This document shows positions 1-8,322 of a DNA stretch of 46,612 nt, one piece after another. Location of the stretch: NCBI GenBank assembly GCA_022749995.1, contig JAKIWO010000005.1, positions 1 to 46,612 of the forward strand, given 5' to 3'. Made by a program: the position numbers and the translations under genes. The stretch's first letter is position 1. Each line of letters opens with the position of its first letter. The stretch comes from Thermoplasmata archaeon. GTDB taxonomy: Archaea; Thermoplasmatota; Thermoplasmata; Lutacidiplasmatales; UBA184. The notes beneath the pieces were generated by a model that made no database searches, was not told the DNA's origin, and saw nothing but the letters and a program-made list of their open reading frames with translations.

Positions 1-1357
1 CCCATGGGAAGGGAGTCTGCGCAAGGGCGTGGTTACCGAAGCCGAGGTCGATGCTGACGGGAGTGGAGTAACTCTGCGCGGAGGAGTTGTCGAACTCGAC
101 GGTGCCATCGTGGGTGGGGGAGACGGTCAGGGACACCACGCCCGCCCCGAACTCCCAGAAGTCCTCGCCCGTAAGGTATCCGCCGAACAGCAGTATCCGA
201 AACTGCGAAGGATCGTAGGCCATCGTCACGTCCGTCCTCCCAGATGGGGCAACTGATGGAGTGAGACGCGACCAGACCCCACCGAGAAAGCCCCAGGTCT
301 CGTTCATTCCCCCGCCCCCGCCAAGACCCATTGCCCCCCCGAATAGGACTAGACCCCCGAGGGCCGGGTCATAATCGAACCCACCCCCATTAATCGCTGG
401 CGGTCTGATCGAACTGCTGATGTTGGTCCAATTCTTGTTAGAGTACTCCCACGTTTGGTTGCTACTCGGCCAGCCGCCGAATAGGATGGCGGCGTGGTCG
501 GGAATATCGTCAGCCAGTTGAGCCTGAGCCTCGGCTGGGGGGGCCGCACCGGAGGTCACGTTCGTCCAGGTGCCTCCAGAATAAATCCACGTGTCGTTTA
601 GATAGTTGTGGCCAGCGTCCACGCCGCCGAACAGGACGATACAGCCATCTGCGGACTCATAGCTGATGGCGGCGCCGTAGCGGGGGGAGGGCGCGGTCGG
701 TGGATGCAACAGGGTCCACGTGCCGTTGGAGTAGCTCCACGTTTGATTGGACAAGGATGTGAGGGAAGCTTCCCCCCCGAAGAACAGGACGTATCCATCG
801 GCCGCATCGTAGGCCATGCTCGAATACTCTTGCATCGGCGGGGCTGTTGAGGTGTTTATCTGGTGCCAGGACCCGTTGTAGGCCCAAGTGTCAGGCCCTT
901 CAGCGCTGAACTCAAGCAGGTAGCGGTCCTTGGCATCGTACACGAAATTGATGGCCTGTTCACCCTCTTCCGGAGGCAAGCTGGTCGGCGACAGCTTGTA
1001 CCAATTCCCTGTCTCCCCGTTCCAGCTTGACATCCTGGGGAAGTCGGGGGCTGCGCCACAATGCGAATCGTGGTTACCGACTCGAGGGCACCCAGGGGTG
1101 GCACCGACCGCTGGCTCGCTCTCAGTCGGCGGGCTACTTCGGGAATCGACCGGATCAATTGTTGGAGCCGCACCGGGGTCTAGATGGGGCGCGAGGTTCA
1201 CATACGTTTGGCCCTGCGGGGATAACCTTGGTAACTGGTGCCCCGATAGTGTCGGAGTGAACGTCAGCAGACTTAGGGCGAGGAGACTGCAAGTCAGCTC
1301 TGCCAAGTGCCGATGTCGAATAGAGTGCCAGCCGGATCCCGAAATCCATGGTGTCAT
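1..1357 (-). CDS. Secreted kelch/galactose-oxidase-like beta-propeller protein, 3' end beyond window
   Basis: Frame from ATG at 1357 (MTPWISGSGWHSIRHRHLAELTCSLLALSLLT...) stays open to position 1 and contains repeated kelch motifs (SPRYGAAISYESADGCIVLFGG, NDTWIYSGGTWTNVT, ILFGGWPSSNQTWEYSN). Absent from the ORF track because it runs off the window. Confidence 0.8.
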   Translation of the reverse strand, partial: MTPWISGSGWHSIRHRHLAELTCSLLALSLLTFTPTLSGHQLPRLSPQGQTYVNLAPHLDPGAAPTIDPVDSRSSPPTESEPAVGATPGCPRVGNHDSHCGAAPDFPRMSSWNGETGNWYKLSPTSLPPEEGEQAINFVYDAKDRYLLEFSAEGPDTWAYNGSWHQINTSTAPPMQEYSSMAYDAADGYVLFFGGEASLTSLSNQTWSYSNGTWTLLHPPTAPSPRYGAAISYESADGCIVLFGGVDAGHNYLNDTWIYSGGTWTNVTSGAAPPAEAQAQLADDIPDHAAILFGGWPSSNQTWEYSNKNWTNISSSIRPPAINGGGFDYDPALGGLVLFGGAMGLGGGGGMNETWGFLGGVWSRLTPSVAPSGRTDVTMAYDPSQFRILLFGGYLTGEDFWEFGAGVVSLTVSPTHDGTVEFDNSSAQSYSTPVSIDLGFGNHALAQTPFPW

Positions 1358-1577
1358 CGAACAGCTAGCCCTCCTAGATTGTGCTACTCACGCAAGATTG
1401 AGTGTGCAGACTACCGTCGACCTCCGCGACCCTTCCAGCCGGCCAATGGTTTTGCCGAAGCTTATAGTGCGCTACAAGTAGGCTTTCGAGAGATCTTGAA
1501 CTCTCCATATTCCCAATACCGTGCGGGGATCTCAAATCGGGACGTGGCTGACGAATACTCCAGCTTGTCGCACTTTG

Positions 1578-4500
1578 CTAAGTCCAAGAACTCACCGCGA
1601 ACCAGCCCGACGCAGCGACGAACTGGAAGGTGTCGCTTTCGCCTGTGGTGCCGAGTAGACCCCCCCCCAGAATGAGGACCTCCCCGTCCGGGTCCAACAC
1701 ACTGCTGTAGGCAATCGCCGCGTCGCCTCGCGGTGGCACTACACCCGTTCCGTTTCCGGTGTCGCGATGGAACATGGTACCACTCCCGAGCCAGGTATCG
1801 CTGCAAGGGTACGTAACACTGGTAGAGCTGCATCCGAATCCTCCAAACAAAACGGTCTCACTATCGTAGCCATCCCATGCGGCCGCTAGGTCCCATCGGG
1901 CTGGGGTGATCCCAGAACTCCCAAGGCTCGTCCAGCTTCCACCGGAGTAGCTCCACTCGTCCGCCAGGGCGCTTCCGCTTGTTCCGTTCCAGCCTTCGAG
2001 GAGGAGGACTTCACTCAAAGTCGGCTGATACACCATGCCGGCACCGGCACGCCCTGCTGGACCGTGGGTGCCGGTGCTTACCTGCGTCCATGCGGTCCCG
2101 CTGAATCGCCAAGTGTCGGCCCGAGTCTGTAGGCAGCCGCCGAATGGCTGCGGTACGTCCGCACATCCTCCGAACAACAGGAGATATCCGTCATGGGCGT
2201 CGAAGACCATCATCGCGTCGGCCCGCGGGGGCGGATGGGTCGAGAAGTTGACGAGTGCCCAGACCCCGGCCGGGTATGATTGGTTGGAGAGTAGCTCCCA
2301 GGTGTCTGCCATGATACCGATCCCTCCAGCCGGCGGATGCTGGAACAAACCTCCAAACACGACGACGGCCCCCAGGGTCGGATCATACGCAACGGCCGAG
2401 TCGAACTCAGGGAAACAGAGTGGGGCCGGGCAGGGGGCGTGGCCGTACGGGGGCTTCACGATGAATGGTGCGGCAATCCAGGAGCCGTTGAAGTATTCCC
2501 AGGTCGTCGCGCCGACCGGAATGCAGAAGAGGATGCAGCCACCCACGAGCACCACCCGGTTGAGTGCCGCGTCATAAGTCATGCGTGAGCCCATGCCGGC
2601 GATGGGCCGAATTTGGGAGGGAACTGGATTCGTGATAGGGTTGGCGTAGCTGTAGGTGTACCACGTGCCGCCGGTGAAGGCCGAGACGTTGCTCACTGCC
2701 GTGCGGGGTGCCACGTCGCCCCCGACGAGCAACACATAGCCAGTTCCGTTATCGTACGTCAGGGCGGTCGCCACTACCGACTGGGGGCACGTCGGGCTGC
2801 AACCAGGAGCAGCCACCGAACTCCACGTATTGGAGCTGAACTCCCAGGTCGTGTGCACATACGGGGGAGGCTGGCTCCCAAAGCTCGGGAACATGACGAC
2901 GTAGTGGTCAACAGGATCGAACACCATGGGCCCCGCACCTTGCACGCCGGGAGAGCCGACCGGGTTCAGCTTCGTCCAGGTGTCGTTGTTATTGAACTTC
3001 CAAGTGTCAGTCGGCCCCCCACCGTAGAGCAGCAGAAATGCCGGGGAGGCTTGGGCGTCGTAGGCCATGCTGGCATTGACGCGAGGTTCGGGGGAGGATC
3101 TGAGAGAACCGAAAAGACTCCATGTCAGTGCAGTACTGTTCCATGCCCAGGTATCATTGAGAGTACCCGAGGAGCCAGCTCCGCCGAACAGTATCACGCC
3201 CGGGGCTTTGACGGAGGTATTGCTCGCCATCGCCGCTCCATAACGGGCGGAGGGGCATGACACGCTGCACGAGGCTTGATTCCAGCCCCGCACTACCACG
3301 CTAAAGTACCAAGTATCGGACAGCGGTTGACCGTTTGAGCCGATTCCCCCAAACAGCACTACAAATGCGCCGTCAAACGCCGCCGAAGCGTCGAACCGAG
3401 CTGGCGGACAGGCTCCCAAATTGCAAGCTCTGACCTTCGACGGGGCGAGGGCGGAATTGCTTAGCAGAGTCCATGCGGGCGTAGCCGCGGGCAATCCTAC
3501 GTCGCATGCTCCGCTGCCGTAGGCTGCACACTTTCCGAATGTCCAAGTCTCGTTGCTGGGACAGGTGATACCGCAGCCGCCGAACAACACGACCTCGCTG
3601 TCCGTCTGGTCGTAGGCCATCGCGGCCCCGAATCGCGCGGAAGGTACGGCCGGGTGCCAAAGTGTGTAGCCATCACTTGCAGACCCATTGACGTAGGTCA
3701 CTTCGGTGTCGTCCAACGACGACCCCGAAGGGCTGGTACCTCCGAACAGGATTTCGTTTAAGCAATCGTCAGAAGCCGTCACCGTCGCATCGAATCTTGG
3801 GGGAACCGAGATGGCGGTGGGGATCGAGGCGCTGGGGCCCCAATTAACGCCGGTGGAAGGACTCATCGCCCAGCCATCTCCATCGGCTCCGAGGCTTCCG
3901 GTGGACAGTCCCGCCGTGCCGCCGAACAGGCAGGCATTTCCGGTTGCATCTCCGAATAGCGCGCTATAGAACCGGGGGGACGGCGCGTTTCCCCCACAGC
4001 CGCTCTGTGATGGGCCCCCGCAGGTGCCACGTTGCGCCCAAGCTGCGCTCGGAGTGAACTTCCAGGTGTCGCCGTAGGCGTCGCCTGTAGGGCAACCCAA
4101 CGTCCCGTTGCCGCACCCACCAAACAGCAGACCGACCTGCGCGTGTCCCGACCCGCCGATATCGGCCAGAGTCGCTCCCCACCGGTCGTTGGGGGACTTC
4201 AACGTTGGGCATGGAGATTCGATGGTGTACGGGCCGCCACAGGCATGTCCGGAGATGCTCACCTGACTCCAGGCGCCCCCGGTAAACTCCCACGTGTCTC
4301 CCAGCGAGCAGTTCCCGGGCGTATCCCCGGTGACCCCGCAGCCGCCGAACAGTAGGACGGGCCCGGGCCCGCCGCCGCTTTCATCGAGACTGCTCATAGC
4401 CAGCGCATAGCGAGGCGACGGGGATTCGGTACTCGGGCAGCTGCTCTCCCCCGGATCCCCGCACTTGACTCCGTTGATGAGAATGCGCGACCATCCCCAG

Positions 4501-5231
4501 ACCCCGCCCACCGCGGAGAACTTCCAAGTGTCACCCAGAATGCCACCGGCCGGGCAGCCAGGCAAGCTCTCGACCCAGCCGGGGTTAGGGAATTCACAGC
4601 CCCCGAACATGACCAGGTAGCCGTCGGTCGCATCGTACGCGATTCCCATGTCGTGCCGCGCCAGGGGGCATCCGGGCTCCCCAGGACACCCTGACGGAGT
4701 GATATTGGTCCAGGCCGGAGCCAAACTCGAGGAGGAACTAGTCGAGATCGACCAAGTATCACCGAACACGACACCCCGCTGCGCGAAGGGCGTGCCGTTC
4801 GTTGGCTGGTTCGGGTCTGCGCTACTCGCTCCCCCGAACAGGATGGCGTCGTTCCCCGCACCATAGCTACCGTCGAGGTCCCAGCGGCTACCGTATCGAG
4901 CCGAGGGAGAGGAGAGGTAGGTGAACGGTGGGCTCGCGGCCGGGGTTGGATCGGCCGGGACGGCGCTCGAGCAGTTCAGGGACCCCCCGCTACTGTTCTG
5001 ACAGCTCATGGAGCTTCCACCGGCCGGCCCCTGACCGCTCGCGAGGGAACTCTCGGCTTCCTGGAGCAGCTCGGCTCCCGGGTTTGGGTTCCCTGCCGGC
5101 ACTTCAGACGGTTGGGCCGGATGGGCAGCCCCGAGCTGGAGCGGCGAGGAGAGCAGCATTGACAGAGTGCCCACCATGAGCGCGAGAATCGCTAAGCCGC
5201 GTCTCGTGGCTTTGGGTCGAGATCGAATCAT
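1578..5231 (-). CDS. Large secreted kelch-repeat protein (1217 aa)
   Basis: N-terminal signal-like hydrophobic segment (RRGLAILALMVGTLSMLLSSPLQLGAA) and many kelch repeats (xxxLFGGxGxxx...DTWxFxxxxW). Confidence 0.9.
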   Translation of the reverse strand: MIRSRPKATRRGLAILALMVGTLSMLLSSPLQLGAAHPAQPSEVPAGNPNPGAELLQEAESSLASGQGPAGGSSMSCQNSSGGSLNCSSAVPADPTPAASPPFTYLSSPSARYGSRWDLDGSYGAGNDAILFGGASSADPNQPTNGTPFAQRGVVFGDTWSISTSSSSSLAPAWTNITPSGCPGEPGCPLARHDMGIAYDATDGYLVMFGGCEFPNPGWVESLPGCPAGGILGDTWKFSAVGGVWGWSRILINGVKCGDPGESSCPSTESPSPRYALAMSSLDESGGGPGPVLLFGGCGVTGDTPGNCSLGDTWEFTGGAWSQVSISGHACGGPYTIESPCPTLKSPNDRWGATLADIGGSGHAQVGLLFGGCGNGTLGCPTGDAYGDTWKFTPSAAWAQRGTCGGPSQSGCGGNAPSPRFYSALFGDATGNACLFGGTAGLSTGSLGADGDGWAMSPSTGVNWGPSASIPTAISVPPRFDATVTASDDCLNEILFGGTSPSGSSLDDTEVTYVNGSASDGYTLWHPAVPSARFGAAMAYDQTDSEVVLFGGCGITCPSNETWTFGKCAAYGSGACDVGLPAATPAWTLLSNSALAPSKVRACNLGACPPARFDASAAFDGAFVVLFGGIGSNGQPLSDTWYFSVVVRGWNQASCSVSCPSARYGAAMASNTSVKAPGVILFGGAGSSGTLNDTWAWNSTALTWSLFGSLRSSPEPRVNASMAYDAQASPAFLLLYGGGPTDTWKFNNNDTWTKLNPVGSPGVQGAGPMVFDPVDHYVVMFPSFGSQPPPYVHTTWEFSSNTWSSVAAPGCSPTCPQSVVATALTYDNGTGYVLLVGGDVAPRTAVSNVSAFTGGTWYTYSYANPITNPVPSQIRPIAGMGSRMTYDAALNRVVLVGGCILFCIPVGATTWEYFNGSWIAAPFIVKPPYGHAPCPAPLCFPEFDSAVAYDPTLGAVVVFGGLFQHPPAGGIGIMADTWELLSNQSYPAGVWALVNFSTHPPPRADAMMVFDAHDGYLLLFGGCADVPQPFGGCLQTRADTWRFSGTAWTQVSTGTHGPAGRAGAGMVYQPTLSEVLLLEGWNGTSGSALADEWSYSGGSWTSLGSSGITPARWDLAAAWDGYDSETVLFGGFGCSSTSVTYPCSDTWLGSGTMFHRDTGNGTGVVPPRGDAAIAYSSVLDPDGEVLILGGGLLGTTGESDTFQFVAASGWFAVSSWT

Positions 5232-5500
5232 CTTCTGTGCCAGCGAGCGCTTTCGCTACTGTGCGGCGAGGCACGTCAAGGCGAGCAGACTGATACGGCT
5301 ATCGGAGAACTCTGTGGTGATCCCAGGGCTGTGCGACTACGTGCTCCTTGCGGTGGCTCAGTTATGGCGAGAGTGCGGTCCAGAAAGGTGACAGCTTACG
5401 GTCCTTGAGATACGTCGCCTTCTCCTTCGCCGAGGCCGCCTTCCTCCTGACCATGGACTCCGATAGGTTGCAAATGGTATAGACCCAGTCGTTATGGGAG

Positions 5501-5575
5501 TGCTCCCGGCGGGATTTGAACCCGCGTTACGGGGTCGAAGGCCCCGAATCCTTGGCCGGACTAGACTACGGGAGC
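5501..5575 (-). tRNA. tRNA-Glu (anticodon TTC)
   Basis: Minus-strand cloverleaf GCTCCCG-TA-GTCTAGTCCGGCCAAGGAT-T-CGGGG-CCTTCGA-CCCCG-TAAC-GCGGG-TTCAAAT-CCCGC-CGGGAGC-A; all stems pair; discriminator A as in archaeal tRNA-Glu. Confidence 0.88.
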
Positions 5576-5627
5576 AGCGGTCCCGCTCCGGGCTTCGGGC
5601 GCTAAAGGATTTCGGCGGGGGTCCGGA

Positions 5628-6932
5628 CTAGCCGACCCGCTCCCATCGCTCGAGCTTCTGGACCTTGCCCAGGGTCGAGCCGCGCCGTATCTCCTCTCGG
5701 ACGCGGTTCTCGTGCTCGAGTACGTCGAGCGCCCGGTTCGCAATCTCCTGGGCGCGTTCTCGCGGGACGACCACGAGGCCGCTCGCGTCGCCGACCATCC
5801 AATCCCCGGGGCGGACCCGCTGGCCGCCGACTGTGACCTCGACGCCGATCTCGCCGTGGCCCTTGGGCTCGCCGGCGTTCGGGGAGACGTGGCGGCTAAA
5901 GACGGGGAACCCGAGCTCCAGGATCGCGTCCAAGTCCCGCACCGCACCGTCGATCACCACGCCGCTCACCTTCCGGCCGTGGGCCGACCAGCTGGCGAGC
6001 TCCCCCCAGATGGCCGTGGTTTGCCCGCCCGCGTCGATGACTATCACCTCGCCGGGGCCGGCCCGGTCGATCGCCTCGACCGGCTTCGCCCAGTCCCCGT
6101 CGCGCGTGACGACGGTGACCGCCGGACCGACAAGCTTGGTGTCGGGGCGCGGCAGGTGCGCCTGCAGCCCGTGCAGCGCACCCTTGCGCTGCATCGCATC
6201 GGAGAGGTTGGGAGTGGAGACCTTGAGGAACGCCGAGCGGACCTCCTCGCTGCCGACCCGACGGAACTGCTCGGAGGCGACGGCGGTCCGGCTCTCCATC
6301 GCCTGGCGTAGACGGGCGGTGGCGCCCCGGATATCTTCGGACTTGGTGATCGCGCCTCCGACGATCAGGATCTGCGCACCCACGCGGGTCGCTTCGGCCA
6401 CGCTCTCGCTGGTGAGTCCGCCGGCCACGGCCACCGGCACCGGACAGACCTTGGCGAGCCGTTCGAGCTCGGCGAACGGCGTGCGGCCGGTCATCTGCAT
6501 GTCGATCCCGATGTGCAGGCAGACCGCCGCCACGCCGAGCTCGGCCACCTTGCGCGCGCGAGCCGACGGGTCCGGCACTCCGAGCAGGTCGACCACCACC
6601 TCCGCGCCGTACTTCTCCCCGCCCCGCACGGCATCGGCGATCGTCTCGTCGTCGGCGGCCCCGAGCACCGTGACCATGTCGGCGCCGGATTTCGCCGCGA
6701 TCTCCACCTCGAACGCTCCCGTGTCCATCACCTTCATGTCGGCGACGACGCGGTGCCCGGGGAACGCCTTCTTCAGTTCGCGGACCGCGTCGAGCCCCTC
6801 GCTCTTGATGAGCGGCGTGCCCGCCTCGACCCAGTCCGCCCCGCCGTCGACCGCCTCCCGGGCCGCGGCCAGCGCCCGGCTCAGGTTCTCGAAGTCGAGC
6901 GCGACCTGCAGCACCGGCCGCTCGAGCTGCAC
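5628..6932 (-). CDS. Bifunctional 3-hexulose-6-phosphate synthase / RraA-like (HPS-RraA fusion)
   Basis: N-terminal HPS/OMPDC-like barrel (VLQVALDFENLSRAL..GADWVEAGTPLIKSEG..VVADMKVMDTG) followed by RraA-like domain (TPNLSDAMQRKG...GEVIVIDAGGQ..AIWGELAS..VSGVVIDGAVRD). GTG start at 6932 chosen over the longer ORF to 7307. Confidence 0.88.
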   Translation of the reverse strand: MQLERPVLQVALDFENLSRALAAAREAVDGGADWVEAGTPLIKSEGLDAVRELKKAFPGHRVVADMKVMDTGAFEVEIAAKSGADMVTVLGAADDETIADAVRGGEKYGAEVVVDLLGVPDPSARARKVAELGVAAVCLHIGIDMQMTGRTPFAELERLAKVCPVPVAVAGGLTSESVAEATRVGAQILIVGGAITKSEDIRGATARLRQAMESRTAVASEQFRRVGSEEVRSAFLKVSTPNLSDAMQRKGALHGLQAHLPRPDTKLVGPAVTVVTRDGDWAKPVEAIDRAGPGEVIVIDAGGQTTAIWGELASWSAHGRKVSGVVIDGAVRDLDAILELGFPVFSRHVSPNAGEPKGHGEIGVEVTVGGQRVRPGDWMVGDASGLVVVPRERAQEIANRALDVLEHENRVREEIRRGSTLGKVQKLERWERVG

Positions 6933-7013
6933 ATCCGCGCCAGCGTGGGAGCCCTCTTTACCTGCGCCGGCGGCGACGGCCGCCGTTATCCAAGGGGTGG
7001 ACGTGCGCCGTCG

Positions 7014-7820
7014 GTGGTCTCGCCCGGCTGGGTCCGCGTCATCGAAGGGGACGCCCGCACCCTCCCCGGGGTGGGGCCGGAGTCGGTCCAACTCGTCGTG
7101 ACCTCGCCACCGTACCCGATGATCCCCCAGTGGGACCCGCTCTTCGTCGAGCTGGGCGCGGGCGGTGACTTCGCCGCGATGCATGCGGAGCTCGAGCGGG
7201 CCTGGCGGGCCTGCTTCCGGGCGCTGTGCGAGGGGGGGATCCTGGCCGTGAACATCGGCGACGCGCTGCGCACCGGTCCCGAGGGGTTCCGGCTCTGGCC
7301 GAACCACGCCGAGGTGCTGCTGCGGGCGGAGGCGGCCGGGTTCCGCCCGCTCCCGTACCTGCTGTGGAAGAAGCCGATGAACCGGCCGAACGCCTACCTC
7401 GGTTCGGGTTTCCTCCCGCCCAACGCCTACGTCACGCTCGATTGCGAGTTCATCCTCCTATTCCGCAAAGGCGGGCCGCGCCGGTTTCCCCCCAAGGATC
7501 CCCGCCGCCGCTCCTCGGGGTACTCCCGGTCGGAGCGGGACCGCTGGTTCTCGCAGCTCTGGGGCGACCTGCGCGCCGCGCGGCAGGCGACCCCGGAAGG
7601 TGGCCGCAGCGCCGCGTTTCCGCCGGAGCTGCCTCGCCGGCTCGTGCGGATGTTCTCACTCGAGGGGGAGACGGTACTCGACCCGTTCGCCGGCACCGGT
7701 ACGACCCTCTGGGCCGCGGCCGAGCTCGGCCGCAATGCGATCGGTATCGAGCGGGACTCGGCGCTCGCCGCCCGCCTCAGGCGGCGGGCGGAGCGGGGGG
7801 AGCCGGCACCGGCGGATTGA
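7014..7820 (+). CDS. DNA methyltransferase, N4-cytosine/N6-adenine type
   Basis: Catalytic motif TSPPYP and SAM-binding motif DPFAGTGTT in beta-class order; GTG start at 7014 inside ORF 6513..7820. Confidence 0.87.
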   Translation: MVSPGWVRVIEGDARTLPGVGPESVQLVVTSPPYPMIPQWDPLFVELGAGGDFAAMHAELERAWRACFRALCEGGILAVNIGDALRTGPEGFRLWPNHAEVLLRAEAAGFRPLPYLLWKKPMNRPNAYLGSGFLPPNAYVTLDCEFILLFRKGGPRRFPPKDPRRRSSGYSRSERDRWFSQLWGDLRAARQATPEGGRSAAFPPELPRRLVRMFSLEGETVLDPFAGTGTTLWAAAELGRNAIGIERDSALAARLRRRAERGEPAPAD

Positions 7821-8322
7821 GCCGGTGCTCCTGCTCCTCCTGCACGGCCGCGCGAAGGTAGGCCAGGGCGCGGTCCGGCAGCCGGTCGAGGTGCAGCAGC
7901 AGGTAGTGAAGGTACACCCGCTCGGGACGATGGGAGGGCCCGGGAGGACGCACCTCTACCCGCGGTCCGTACTCCTCGAGCGCCCGCAGGGTGGCGTTGT
8001 GGTGCTCGTGCGCCGGCCCGTGGAGCTGTCGACCAATTTCGCCGACCAGCGGCGGGTAGACCCGACCGACCGGGTCGTACTCCGGGTCGGGGGACACGGC
8101 TGCGGCGGCCGCATGTTGGGCCTTCAGGTGGACGTACGGGTGGGTGGGGCGGCTCGGGTCCTGGAACGCCTCGAGCGGCTGGCCCGAGACCTCCTCGACG
8201 ATCGTCCGGAGCGACCAGGACTCTCGGCGGGCGGGGGCTGGTGGCGCCTCATCCTCCGGCGGAGTCCCCATCATCCGGTCGCCCCGCCGACGGCGGAGAT
8301 AAACCTGCGTTTCGACCTGCAA
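7777..8322 (-). CDS. Uncharacterized protein, distal gene of T4SS-like operon
   Basis: 181-aa ORF overlapping the upstream ATPase ORF in the operon direction; no recognised domain. Start uncertain (M at 8322, or MMGTPPEDE). Confidence 0.55.
   Translation of the reverse strand: MQVETQVYLRRRRGDRMMGTPPEDEAPPAPARRESWSLRTIVEEVSGQPLEAFQDPSRPTHPYVHLKAQHAAAAAVSPDPEYDPVGRVYPPLVGEIGRQLHGPAHEHHNATLRALEEYGPRVEVRPPGPSHRPERVYLHYLLLHLDRLPDRALAYLRAAVQEEQEHRLNPPVPAPPAPPAA

Noticed and set aside
5501-5575. tRNA-Arg (TCG) reading of the same tRNA
   Set aside because: Shifting the loop to place T at position 33 breaks the anticodon stem; the TTC reading pairs fully and matches archaeal tRNA-Glu features.
5665-7101. 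478-aa plus-strand ORF
   Set aside because: Antisense to HPS-RraA; Ser/Thr/Arg-rich shadow ORF without domains.
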